Assembly (NCBI RefSeq): GCF_003149475.2
Contig: NZ_QFWV02000002.1
Location: 233,949-297,948 of the forward strand
Length of the DNA: 64,000 nt
Reading direction: 5' to 3'
Origin: Oceaniradius stylonematis
Lineage (GTDB): Bacteria; Pseudomonadota; Alphaproteobacteria; Rhizobiales; Rhizobiaceae
The position numbers were made by a program, and so were the translations under genes. The first letter of the stretch is position 1. The number at the start of each line of letters is the position of its first letter. Under the pieces are notes generated by a model, which saw nothing but the letters and a program-made list of their open reading frames with translations, did no database searches and was not told the DNA's origin. Below are positions 1 to 14,382 of this stretch, one piece after another.

Positions 1-218
1 CTGAGCGCCGCGGTGCGCGTCTCCAGCATGGAGCGCGCCGTCGACAGGGCTTGCAGCTCCGCCTCGAGACCGGCGAGGCGCTGTTCATATTCCGACTTCG
101 AGGTCAGCCCCAGATTGCCGGTGATCCCATGGAAGCCGAAATAGCCCAGCGACAGGGCCGCGATGGACGGGATGACGAGATGCCGAAGCGGAGATTTTCT
201 GTACTGGCGCGTCCACAT
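1..218 (-). CDS. ftsB: FtsB/DivIC-family septum formation initiator (partial, 3' part outside window)
   Basis: The visible 72 residues start at an ATG at 218 and run off the left edge. They show a short basic N-terminus (MWTRQYRK), one membrane helix around residues 12-30 (LVIPSIAALSLGYFGF) and then a heptad-like charged segment starting near KSEYEQRLAGLEAELQALS. This single-TM plus coiled-coil layout is that of FtsB/DivIC, a bitopic divisome protein acting with FtsL and FtsQ. The position directly downstream of eno on the same strand is the usual place for this gene in many proteobacteria, Rhizobiales included. The C-terminal half is not in the window, so length and integrity cannot be judged. 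Confidence 0.8.
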   Translation of the reverse strand, partial: MWTRQYRKSPLRHLVIPSIAALSLGYFGFHGITGNLGLTSKSEYEQRLAGLEAELQALSTARSMLETRTAAL

Positions 219-323
219 GACCCGGAACCAAAGCTGCGCGGTGTCCAGTGGTACGGCAGTTTGGTTAAGCGGCTCCTAAGGCGCGCCGAATTCGGCGGCG
301 CGCCTTCCCAAACCGCCCAGCGG

Positions 324-2552
<2,229 letters not shown>

Positions 2553-2556
<4 letters not shown>

Positions 2557-3467
2557 CGGTTTTCTCCCCGCATGTCGAAGGCGAAAAAGGCGCCCTGACC
2601 CGGCGCACGGTCGGCCACCAGCCAAGAGCCGTGCTCGTGCGTCTTGATGCCGTTTTCGGCGAGCAATGCCCGAAGAGCTTCCGGGTCGGCGACGGTGAAA
2701 ACGATGCCTTCGAAGCGCAGGCCGCGCGTTGGCACATGGCGCTCCACGCCGAAATGGATGCGCAAACCTTCCGGCGTCATCACGTTGAGCGTGAAATCGG
2801 CCCCGGCGATCTCGATGCCAAAGGAATGGGCCTGCGTGGCGCGGTTGTTGATGACGTCCTGCAACAGATACTGGAAATCGGCGGGGTTCGCCTCCGAGGC
2901 GATGATCTCCGCCGTGCCGGTCACCGTGTTCGGATGGGTTTGCAGCGCCGCCCGGTCGACCGCCGGCGTGTTCACCCGCTGGCATGTGAACAGGAAACTG
3001 TCGGGCGAGCGAAGATCGGCCGCAAAGGCGAGCTTGAAGGTGGCGCGCGCCTTGGCGCCGGACCCATCGGTCATCGTCCGGCCGAACAGCAGCTTGCGGC
3101 CGGCGGAAATGCCCTGGCGGCGGAAGCCCTTGTGGTCGGCATCGGCATTGTCGGTGCCGAGCGCAATCGCGGAAAATCCGTTGTCGCCGTTGCGGAACCG
3201 GTAGGCCTGATCGCGCGCGGTGAAGACGTTGCCGCGCTGCGCCGTGCGCTCGCATTTCTCGCGCTGGTCGATTGCCAGCGGTTCCAGAAACGTGCCGTCG
3301 TCGAAATAGACGCAGGCATTCTCCGTGCCGAACGGATGCTTGGCATCGGCGGCCACCTGAAAGCCCAGGGCGGTCAGCCGTGCGCGGGCCACGCTCAGTT
3401 CCCCGACGGGCAGAACGCAATGGTCGAAGGCGCGCGGCTGATAGGGCGATATGGCATGGCCGGTCAT
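2553..3467 (-). CDS. VOC-family (glyoxalase-like domain) protein
   Basis: 304 residues with the N-terminal FDHCVLPVGELSVARARLTALGF pattern (a Glyoxalase_3-like VOC module) and a second paired half from about residue 160 (IASEANPADFQYLLQDV). VOC proteins are metal-dependent lyases, isomerases or dioxygenases, or resistance proteins; the substrate here cannot be read from sequence. It overlaps kdsA by four bases (ATGA), so it is co-transcribed with an LPS precursor gene, but a role there is only inferred. The start at 3467 (MTGHAISPYQ) is preferred to an upstream in-frame ATG at 3506 because the conserved domain begins within 15 residues of it. Confidence 0.8.
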
Positions 3468-3582
3468 GGCGCCCGTGTGCCCGATTTGCCGGCGCCGCGC
3501 AAGCAAGGCCTCGGCGTCGACGCCGGGGATTTGCCAAGCGCCCGCCGCGGCCTACTTTTCCATGCACGAGAGGAGACCTGCC

Positions 3583-4032
3583 ATGACCAGACGCCCCCGT
3601 TTCATCCCGCTGGCCCTTGCCGCCGCCGCGACCATGGCCTTCGCGCTCGCCTTCCTTCTGGCGCCCTTGGATCGGGCCCATGCCGACGAGAACGCCGCAC
3701 GCAACGTCATCACCGAGCAGCTCGAGAGCTTTCTGGCGCGCGATTTCGAACGTGCCTACGGATACGCCTCCCAAGACATCAAGCGCATCTACCCGACGCT
3801 GGACGGCTTCATGTCGATGGTCGAGCGCGGCTATCTGCCCGTGCTTCGGCCCGGCAATTACGCATTCGGGCGCGCCGACCGCATGGCCGACGGGCGGATC
3901 ATCCAGGAGGTACTGATCCGCGCGCCGGACGGCAGCGACTGGACGGCGGTCTACTATATGGAGTTGCAGGACGACGGCACATGGCGCGTTGACGGCGTCA
4001 ATCTGCGCAAGGGCGCGGCGGGCCTGACCTGA
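3583..4032 (+). CDS. Secreted DUF4864-type protein
   Basis: 149 residues. The N-terminus is a clear Sec signal peptide: MTRRPRFIPL followed by a hydrophobic Ala/Leu stretch and an AHA-D cleavage-like site near residue 32. The mature part (VITEQLESFLARDFERAYGY, then a compact region ending in WRVDGVNLRK) resembles DUF4864, a small NTF2/SnoaL-like periplasmic fold of unknown function. The start at 3583 follows GAGAGGAGACC with ideal spacing; longer in-frame starts upstream would bury the signal peptide and overlap the divergent VOC gene. It is transcribed divergently from the VOC-kdsA pair and converges on ccdA, so it is probably monocistronic. Confidence 0.75.
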   Translation: MTRRPRFIPLALAAAATMAFALAFLLAPLDRAHADENAARNVITEQLESFLARDFERAYGYASQDIKRIYPTLDGFMSMVERGYLPVLRPGNYAFGRADRMADGRIIQEVLIRAPDGSDWTAVYYMELQDDGTWRVDGVNLRKGAAGLT

Positions 4033-4049
4033 CTTGACCTGCTCTTGGC

Positions 4050-4832
4050 CTAGCCGAGACGCCCCAAGGCCGGGAACTGTTCGAGCAGCCAGAAGGCCAT
4101 CGCCTGCATGCCGCCGGTCAGGAAAAGGATGCCGGCGAGAACCAGAAGTGCGCCGATCAGCTTTTCGACCGTCCCTAGATGCGCGCGAAAGCGAGTCAGA
4201 AAGCGCATGAACTGGCCCGAGAACATCGCCGCGATCAGAAACGGAATTCCGAGGCCCGCCGAATAGACCGCCAGAAGGCTCGCGCCCTGCCCGACACTGT
4301 CCTGGGCGCCGGCAAGCGTCAGGATCGGGCCCAGGACCGGTCCGATGCAGGGCGTCCAGCCAAAGGCGAAGGCAAGCCCCATCACATAGGCGGCGGCCGG
4401 GTTGGCGGGCACCCCCCGGCTTTGGAACCGCGCCTCGCGCGACAGGAGGCCAATGCGGAACAGGCCGAGAAAATTCAGCCCCATGATGATGATCACGACG
4501 CCGGCGATCATGGCCAGCTCGGTCTGCCAGACGCGCAGGAACCCGCCAATGGTCGAAGCGCCAGCCCCCAGCGCGATGAAGACGGTTGAGAAACCAAGCA
4601 CGAAAGCAAGAGCCGCGGTCATGAGCGGCAGACGCACCGCGGTCAGGCGCGCTGTCGCCGCGCCCGACGCGTCGGGCGTGATGCCGGGGTCGCCGTCCGC
4701 GTCGCGGAACTGGTCCATCGACACGCCGGCCATGTAGCACAGATAGGGCGGAACGAGCGGCAGCACACAGGGCGTGACGAACGAGATCATGCCCGCGCCG
4801 AATGCGCTCAGATAGGAAATGTCGATCGCCAT
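4050..4832 (-). CDS. ccdA: CcdA-type cytochrome c biogenesis / thiol-disulfide transporter
   Basis: 260 residues with about six membrane helices. It carries reducing equivalents across the inner membrane to periplasmic thioredoxins for cytochrome c maturation, like the central domain of DsbD. The two conserved Cys-Pro motifs are visible: FVTPCVLPLVPPY in the first helix and FGWTPCIGPVLGPI in the fourth. A polar loop of about 25 residues (DADGDPGITPDASG) sits between helices 1 and 2. The start at 4832 (MAIDISYL) is chosen because the first helix begins right after it; the open frame extends to 4919 without recognisable sequence. No other cytochrome c genes are adjacent. Confidence 0.88.
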   Translation of the reverse strand: MAIDISYLSAFGAGMISFVTPCVLPLVPPYLCYMAGVSMDQFRDADGDPGITPDASGAATARLTAVRLPLMTAALAFVLGFSTVFIALGAGASTIGGFLRVWQTELAMIAGVVIIIMGLNFLGLFRIGLLSREARFQSRGVPANPAAAYVMGLAFAFGWTPCIGPVLGPILTLAGAQDSVGQGASLLAVYSAGLGIPFLIAAMFSGQFMRFLTRFRAHLGTVEKLIGALLVLAGILFLTGGMQAMAFWLLEQFPALGRLG

Positions 4833-4984
4833 GGCCGTGCGGTTGCTATGCCTTCGGGTTCGTTCGCCCGGCTTCAGGGCCGGGATTTGGTCGCTGTTAA
4901 CACAGAACGACGTTCGCAATCACATGCCAATTGCGTGATGCGGCGCGGCACAATGTCATTGGCGTTCGGCTGCGGGAAACCCGG

Positions 4985-5013
4985 TTGACCGGACCGCCGG
5001 CTTTGCGTATGGA
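4985..5013 (+). promoter_or_regulatory. Putative sigma70-like promoter of tRNA-Lys
   Basis: TTGACC at 4985-4990 and TATGGA at 5008-5013 are separated by 17 bases, ending about 43 bases before the tRNA. The -35 is good and the -10 only partial, so this is a reasonable but unproven promoter. Confidence 0.4.
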
Positions 5014-5056
5014 CCCTTTGCCCGCGCCGGCATCCCGGCGCGGTTTCCCTTGTCGG

Positions 5057-5132
5057 GAGCGCGTAGCTCAGCTGGTAGAGCAACTGACTTTTAATCAGTA
5101 GGTCCAGGGTTCGAGCCCCTGCGCGCTCACCA
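5057..5132 (+). tRNA. tRNA-Lys (anticodon TTT)
   Basis: A complete 76-base cloverleaf with encoded CCA. The acceptor stem is GAGCGCG/CGCGCTC, followed by discriminator A and CCA at 5130-5132. The D-arm region reads TAGCTCAGCTGGTAGAGCA. The anticodon stem ACTGA/TCAGT closes the loop CTTTTAA, giving anticodon TTT (Lys). The T-arm has GGTTCGAGCCCC. It lies between ccdA and katG, both on the other strand. Confidence 0.97.
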
Positions 5133-5222
5133 ACAAAATCAAGCGGTTTTCGATTTTTTTCACTTGGCTCGGCCGGTTCCGCCTTCGGTGTTGGCCAGTC
5201 CCGCATGGCTACCCAACGTGCC

Positions 5223-5254
5223 AAAGAAAACGGCCGGCCCTTTCGGGTCGGCCG
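5223..5254 (-). terminator. Intrinsic terminator downstream of katG
   Basis: On the minus strand a 10-bp GC-rich stem (one G-T pair) closing a 4-base loop at 5231-5254 is followed by TTTTCTTT. It lies 24 bases after the katG stop codon, where a Rho-independent terminator is expected. Confidence 0.65.
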
Positions 5255-5278
5255 CATGAGGTTTGACGAGCGGGCGGG

Positions 5279-7573
<2,295 letters not shown>

Positions 7574-7580
7574 TCACCTT

Positions 7581-8507
7581 ATGAACAACCTGACGCTGAA
7601 ACAGCTGCGCTATTTCGAGGCTTTGGCCCGGCACGGCCATTTTGGACGGGCCGCGGAGGCGTGCGCGATCTCGCAGCCGGCACTTTCCATGCAGATCAGG
7701 GAGTTGGAGGATGCGCTCGGCACGGCCCTTTTCGAACGCGGCGCACGGCAGGTCCGGCTGACGGGCTTTGGCGATGAATTCGCCGAGCGGGCACGGGTGA
7801 TCCTGCGGTCCGTCGACGAGTTGGGGGACCTCGCGCGGGCATCGCGTGACCGGCTGGCCGGTCGGTTGCGCATCGGCGTCATTCCGACCATCGCGCCCTA
7901 CCTGCTGCCGACCATTATCGGCGATCTGGCGCGGACCCATGGCGATCTCGATATCCGGGTGCGCGAGACCGTTACGCCAAAGCTCATGCGTGAACTGACC
8001 GAAGGCCGGCTCGACACCGCAATCGTCGCTTTGCCCGTATCAGAACCGTCCTTTGCCGAGACGGCCCTGTTCAAGGAGGACTTCGTGCTCGTCCGGCCGG
8101 GCGCCGACGCCGGCAAGCCGGTGCCGAGCCCCGAAATGCTGCGCGAGATGCGGCTGTTGCTGCTTGAAGAGGGCCACTGTTTCCGGGATCAGGCGCTGTC
8201 CTTCTGCAATCTGCGCTCGCCGCTGCCGCGCGAGCTTTTGGACGGCAGTTCGTTGTCGACGCTGGTCCAGATGGTCGGCGCGGGCATCGGCGTCACGCTG
8301 ATCCCGGAAATGGCGGTGCCGGTGGAAACGCGCTCGGCATCGGTCTCGGTCGCGCGCTTCGGCGACCCGCAACCGTCGCGTACGGTCGGCATGATCTGGC
8401 GGCGGACGAGCCCGCTTGCCAAGCAATTGACGCAGATCGCGGGACTTGTCCGGCAATCCGCCGAGACGCTGCGCGTTGCGCATTCGATGCAGCCGGACGG
8501 TGCCTGA
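7581..8507 (+). CDS. oxyR: OxyR, LysR-type hydrogen-peroxide sensor
   Basis: 308 residues. The N-terminal winged helix-turn-helix is LTLKQLRYFEALARHGHFGR through ISQPALSMQIRELEDALG (residues 5-48), followed by a periplasmic-binding-protein-like effector domain. The peroxide-sensing pair is present: GHC at residue 200 and SFC at residue 209 in HCFRDQALSFC, the same spacing as Cys199/Cys208 of E. coli OxyR. This makes it a true OxyR rather than a generic LysR protein. It is divergent from katG, the classic arrangement in alphaproteobacteria. A perfect inverted repeat ATAAG-N5-CTTAT overlaps its start codon (7568-7582). A strong terminator follows at 8513. Confidence 0.95.
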   Translation: MNNLTLKQLRYFEALARHGHFGRAAEACAISQPALSMQIRELEDALGTALFERGARQVRLTGFGDEFAERARVILRSVDELGDLARASRDRLAGRLRIGVIPTIAPYLLPTIIGDLARTHGDLDIRVRETVTPKLMRELTEGRLDTAIVALPVSEPSFAETALFKEDFVLVRPGADAGKPVPSPEMLREMRLLLLEEGHCFRDQALSFCNLRSPLPRELLDGSSLSTLVQMVGAGIGVTLIPEMAVPVETRSASVSVARFGDPQPSRTVGMIWRRTSPLAKQLTQIAGLVRQSAETLRVAHSMQPDGA

Positions 8508-8512
8508 AACAG

Positions 8513-8540
8513 AAAACGGGCCGCAACGGCCCGTTTTCGT
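8513..8540. terminator. Bidirectional intrinsic terminator between oxyR and cspA
   Basis: AAAACGGGCCG and CGGCCCGTTTT form a perfect 11-bp stem with a CAA loop. A-rich and T-rich flanks give a U-tract in both directions, so it can serve oxyR from the left and the cold-shock gene from the right. Confidence 0.85.
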
Positions 8541-8572
8541 TTGGTGATCCCGTTATGGGATATGTGGGTCGA

Positions 8573-8782
8573 TCAGGCCGCGGTCAGATTGTCGGCCGAG
8601 CTTTTGCCCGAGCGCTGGTCCTGAACCACCTCGTAGTTGATCTTCTGGCCTTCGTCGAGGCCGTGCATGCCGGCGCGCTGAACCGCGGAGATGTGCACGA
8701 ACACATCGTTGCCGCCTGCTTCAGGCTCGATGAAACCAAAACCCTTGGTGGCGTTGAACCACTTGACGGTACCTGTTGCCAT
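8573..8782 (-). CDS. Cold-shock protein (CspA family)
   Basis: A 69-residue single cold-shock domain that binds single-stranded RNA or DNA and melts RNA secondary structure. The RNP1 motif is KGFGFIEPE and the RNP2 motif is VFVHISAV. The ribosome site AAAAGGA lies about 8 bases before the ATG. A stretch of about 200 bases without a gene (8783-8987) lies upstream; long structured leaders are typical for csp mRNAs and this may be one, but I could not identify specific elements in it. It converges on oxyR through a shared terminator. Confidence 0.93.
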   Translation of the reverse strand: MATGTVKWFNATKGFGFIEPEAGGNDVFVHISAVQRAGMHGLDEGQKINYEVVQDQRSGKSSADNLTAA

Positions 8783-8987
8783 TTGCGTAATCCTTTTCGT
8801 TGAACGCTTAGTGACGTGCGGCCAAGCCGGGCCGCTTTCCGATCGAGTCGTCTTTTGGAAGTGAGAACGTCAGCAGGCGTGGATAACGCGAGGCCAAAGT
8901 ACGTCGGGCCAAAAAGTGTCGATGCCCCCATATGGCGGGTAATTGTGCCAATAGCAAGGCAAGATGATGCGCGGAGCGCTCCGGACG

Positions 8988-11096
8988 CTATCGGGCGGGC
9001 TCGGCGGCCCTGCGGATATCGGCACCGATCAGAACATCGACATCGCGTTTGGGCATCGGTTTGTGGAACAGGAACCCCTGCCCCCTTTCACAGCCGATCC
9101 TGCGCAGCAATTCGGCTTCGGCCTGCACCTCGATGCCCTCTGCCACCGTCGTATAGCCAAGGTCTCGGCCCAGATGGATCAGCGAACGGACGATCGACTG
9201 GTCGGCCGCCGAGCGCGACAGATCCTTGATAAAGGACTTGTCGATCTTCAGGATGTTGAACGGCAGGCTCTTGAGGTGGGTCAGCGAGGAGTAACCCGTG
9301 CCGAAATCGTCGAGCGCGATCGAAACGCCGGCTTCCCGCAGATGCCTGAGCTGATCCGTCACCGCCGGCGCGGCATGGCTGATGATCGTCGTTTCGGTGA
9401 CTTCGACGATGAAATTGTGCGGCTGCAGGCCTTGGCGCGACAGCGCCTCGATCACCCGCAGCGCAAAGCCGGGCTGGCGCAGCACCGCCGCCGTGACATT
9501 GATCCCGATTCGGCCGAAGGAGCCGCCTTTTTGCTGCCAGTCCGCCATGTCCAGGCAGACCTGCTCCAGCATCGCATTGCTCAACTCCACGCTGACCCTT
9601 GCATCGTCGAAAACCTCGACGAACTGGCCGGCGGTCAGAATGCCTTGTTCGGGATGATCCCAGCGTGCAAGCGCCTCCATCCCGGTGATCCGGCCGCTCG
9701 AGAGTTCGACAACCGGCTGGTACCAGGGCACCACGCGCCCCTGTTTCAGCGCATCGGCAAACTCCTGGACGACCAGCACGCGCCGATGGAAGCTTTCCTC
9801 CATTTCCGGCTCGTAACACTTCAGATTGGTCGCCGCGTCGCGCTTGCCGTCGTAAAGCGCCAGATCGGCGCGCCGCAGCAAGGCCTGCACGTCGGTGCCG
9901 TGCGTCGGTGCGACGGTGTATCCGGCGGTGGCCTGCACGGTGACATTGACATCGGCGATCTCGACTTCGTGCTGCAGCGCCTCATAGAGCGTATCGACGG
10001 CAGACGTCAGTTCGATCGACCTGTGCCCGTCGCCGATCAGGACGGCGAACTCGTCGCCGCCCATCCGCGCGAAGAACCAGTGCTGCGGCAAGGCCGACCC
10101 GAACTGGTCTGCAAAACGCACCAGAACCTGATCGCCGACATCATGGCCGTATTGATCGTTGACCTGCTTGAAACGGTTGAGATCGATCACGCACAGCAGA
10201 AAACTGCGGCCGCTCCTGGCCGCCTTTTCCGCCACCTCGTCCAGCTTTTCGTTGAAGGCGGCGCGATTGGCGATCCCGGTCAGCGCGTCGGTCAGCGCCA
10301 GGTGCCGCATCTTCAGCTCCTGTTCGCGCTGCTCGGTCACGTCCTGGAATGTGCCGAACAGCCGGGCCGTGCGCCCGTCCACCACCTCTGGCTCGCCGAT
10401 CACGCGGGCCCATCGATGCGCGCTGGCCGAAGCATCCAGCTCGAGAATCAGATCGAAAGGCTGCTGGTGCCTGATGGCCTCGGCGATCGCGGCCTGGAAA
10501 ACCGCGCGGGATTTCGGCGCAAACGGACGCTTCGACATTTCCGGCGTCATCGGCGCGCCGATCGGCGCCCCCAGTATGCGGTAGATCTCGTCGCTCATCG
10601 AGATGTGTCCGTCGCCGACGGCCCAGCGCCAGGCGCCGATGCGCGACACCCGCTCGATATGGGCCAGAAGGGTCTGCTGCAGCTTTGCCTCGCGGCCGGT
10701 CGCCGCCAGCAACGCCCGATCCCGCATCTGCTCGGTTATATCGCGCGCGACGCCGCGATAGCCGACGAAACGGCCATCGGGGCCGTGGTGCGGAATGCCG
10801 TTCGATTCAAACCAGCGCACGGAGCCGTCGCTGGCTTCCAGCGGATAGCGGAAACGGCGGAACGGCCGGCGCTCTTCGAGCGTCCGCCGATGTTCGGTCC
10901 AGATGTCGGCATCGAGATCGCGGGTGGCAATCTGCGAGCGCGATCGGCCGATGAAATCGCGGGCCGGCAGACCGGTCAGCTCGGAGAACCCGTTGCTGAG
11001 ATAGGTCAGGACGAGGTTCTCGTCCGTTTCCCAGGCCCAGAAATCGGCGACCTCGAGATAGTCGTCGACCAGATAGCTGCCCTTGGCCCGTGTCAC
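8988..11096 (-). CDS. PAS-PAS-GGDEF-EAL cyclic-di-GMP signalling protein
   Basis: About 702 residues. Two N-terminal PAS-like modules (about 10-130 and 140-265) precede a GGDEF domain (about 265-430) and an EAL domain (about 435-695). The GGDEF motif is intact (FFARMGGDEFAVLIG). The EAL domain keeps GMEALARWDHPEQG, DDFGTGYSSL and KIDKSFIKDL, so both cyclase and phosphodiesterase activity are possible. No membrane segment is evident; the PAS domains suggest an intracellular or ligand signal. The GTG at 11096 is preferred because GGAGCGGGGGAAA precedes it; the TTG at 11120 is an alternative. No known partner is adjacent. Confidence 0.9.
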   Translation of the reverse strand: MTRAKGSYLVDDYLEVADFWAWETDENLVLTYLSNGFSELTGLPARDFIGRSRSQIATRDLDADIWTEHRRTLEERRPFRRFRYPLEASDGSVRWFESNGIPHHGPDGRFVGYRGVARDITEQMRDRALLAATGREAKLQQTLLAHIERVSRIGAWRWAVGDGHISMSDEIYRILGAPIGAPMTPEMSKRPFAPKSRAVFQAAIAEAIRHQQPFDLILELDASASAHRWARVIGEPEVVDGRTARLFGTFQDVTEQREQELKMRHLALTDALTGIANRAAFNEKLDEVAEKAARSGRSFLLCVIDLNRFKQVNDQYGHDVGDQVLVRFADQFGSALPQHWFFARMGGDEFAVLIGDGHRSIELTSAVDTLYEALQHEVEIADVNVTVQATAGYTVAPTHGTDVQALLRRADLALYDGKRDAATNLKCYEPEMEESFHRRVLVVQEFADALKQGRVVPWYQPVVELSSGRITGMEALARWDHPEQGILTAGQFVEVFDDARVSVELSNAMLEQVCLDMADWQQKGGSFGRIGINVTAAVLRQPGFALRVIEALSRQGLQPHNFIVEVTETTIISHAAPAVTDQLRHLREAGVSIALDDFGTGYSSLTHLKSLPFNILKIDKSFIKDLSRSAADQSIVRSLIHLGRDLGYTTVAEGIEVQAEAELLRRIGCERGQGFLFHKPMPKRDVDVLIGADIRRAAEPAR

Positions 11097-11192
11097 TCGG
11101 TTTCCCCCGCTCCTCAGCAAGACAGGGAAACATGATAGGGTTTCGGCAAAGTAAACCGCCGAACCCCGGAATATTGGGCCGGCGGATGACGA

Positions 11193-12827
<1,635 letters not shown>

Positions 12828-12921
12828 TCACGCTTAGAGGGGCGGATGCGATTCCGCAAAGGAAAAATCGTGTTGCGAACAGAAAGGATGGCCGGCGACA
12901 AGCCCGCCGCCGATCGACCGG

Positions 12922-13347
12922 TCAGTTGTTGGGGACGCCGCCCGATGCGCCGCCGCCCGAGGGTACGCCGCCCGCCGGCACCTCGCTGCCCGAAGGCACG
13001 TCGGAGGACGGGCTTTCACCGCCCAGAAGATCGAGCACCCCGCCCTCGCCCGGCACCGGCTCGCCGGTCTCGGCGTCGATCGACTCGCCGATCGCCGGAA
13101 TGCGGTCGAGAACGTCGGTCGGGTCGGTGCCGTAGCGGCCCAGAAGACCCAGGCTCACCGAGGTGACGAAGAAGGCGGCGCCCAGAATGACGGTCAGCCG
13201 CGTCAGCGGATTGGCCTGACCGCGCGCGCTCATCGCATTGTTGCCGCCGCCAATGCCCAGGCCGCCGCCTTCGGACCGCTGCAACAGCACGACGCCGACA
13301 AGCGCGATCACGATCATGAGGTGAATGACGATCAGGATGGTCTGCAT
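12922..13347 (-). CDS. secG: SecG preprotein translocase subunit
   Basis: 141 residues. The small SecYEG accessory subunit has two membrane helices (residues about 3-22 and 50-70) around the conserved loop LLQRSEGGGLGIGGG. The core is typical. The tail after residue 75 is long, acidic and then Gly/Pro/Ser-rich (ending VPSGGGASGGVPNN), a disordered extension often seen in alphaproteobacterial SecG. It lies between tpiA and pyrG on the same strand, as usual in this class. Confidence 0.92.
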   Translation of the reverse strand: MQTILIVIHLMIVIALVGVVLLQRSEGGGLGIGGGNNAMSARGQANPLTRLTVILGAAFFVTSVSLGLLGRYGTDPTDVLDRIPAIGESIDAETGEPVPGEGGVLDLLGGESPSSDVPSGSEVPAGGVPSGGGASGGVPNN

Positions 13348-13463
13348 GGATCAAGGATTTCCGTCTTCGGCGCGGATGCGATGTCGGGGCCGATGGATGA
13401 ATTGGCGCGTCTGTACATGGATTGCCACGCCCTGCCAAGGCCGGGCCGATGCCCGTCCCGTGA

Positions 13464-14231
13464 TCAGCGCGCCTGCACTGTCGCGCAGATGGCAAGGAAG
13501 TCGTCCGATTTCAAGCTCGCCCCGCCGACCAGCGCGCCGTCCACCGAGGAAATCCCGAAGATTTCGCCCGCATTGGCCGGCTTGACCGACCCGCCATAAA
13601 GCAGCCGGAAGCGTGCGCCGGCCGGGCCGAAGCGTTCACGCAGACGTTGGCGCATGTGATCGTGCATTGCCTCGATATCGAGCAGCGACGGCGTCAGGCC
13701 GGTGCCGATCGCCCAAACCGGTTCATAGGCGACGACGGTGTTTCCGGGCGCCGCATCCTTGGGCAGCGAGCCCGCAAGCTGGGTGTCGACCACGTCCATC
13801 GCCTGGCCGTCCTCGCGCTCCTGCCGCGTTTCGCCGACGCAGACGATGGCCGTCAGTCCCTGGGCATGGGCGGCCAGCGTCTTGTCCATCACGTCGATAT
13901 CGGTCTCGCCATGGTCGGCACGCCGTTCCGAATGGCCGACAATGACATGGGTTGCGCCCGCATCGGCGAGCATCGCCGCCGAGACGTCGCCCGTATGCGC
14001 GCCGCTCTCGGCACCGTGGCAATCCTGGCCGCCAATGGCGAGCGGCGAGCCGACCACTGTCTTGATCGCCCGGTCGATAAGCGTCGCCGGCACGCAGATC
14101 AGCGCGTCGTAGGGCGAACTGGACCGGGTGCCGTCAACACCGTCGGCGATCCGCTTGAGTTCGGGCAATTCGGCTGCGGTGCCGTTCATCTTCCAGTTTC
14201 CGGCGATCAGCGGGCGGACGCGGTCGGCCAT
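13464..14231 (-). CDS. tpiA: Triosephosphate isomerase
   Basis: 255 residues. It interconverts dihydroxyacetone phosphate and glyceraldehyde 3-phosphate. The conserved elements are IAGNWKMNG with the catalytic Lys, VIVGHSERR with the electrophilic His, [13 protein letters not shown] with the catalytic Glu, and the phosphate-binding [12 protein letters not shown] and [10 protein letters not shown]. It is divergent from the ppiD-trp operon across about 150 bases and upstream of secG on the same strand. Confidence 0.97.
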   Translation of the reverse strand: MADRVRPLIAGNWKMNGTAAELPELKRIADGVDGTRSSSPYDALICVPATLIDRAIKTVVGSPLAIGGQDCHGAESGAHTGDVSAAMLADAGATHVIVGHSERRADHGETDIDVMDKTLAAHAQGLTAIVCVGETRQEREDGQAMDVVDTQLAGSLPKDAAPGNTVVAYEPVWAIGTGLTPSLLDIEAMHDHMRQRLRERFGPAGARFRLLYGGSVKPANAGEIFGISSVDGALVGGASLKSDDFLAICATVQAR

Positions 14232-14382
14232 GGTCGGTCTCTCCAGGTTCGGTTGCCGCCTGCTAGCGTGTTTGACGCCGCAAAAAAAGCCCCGTGCGGG
14301 CCATGACCGCGCTATCCGCCGGCGCTTGCATCGGCCGCATTGGCTACCTAAGAAGGCGCAAGAAACTCAACCGGTGGATTAA

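Noticed and set aside
280-304. Palindromic GGCGCGCCG...CGGCGCGCC-like block after eno
   Set aside because: Arms are uneven and no T-run follows, so I do not call a terminator.
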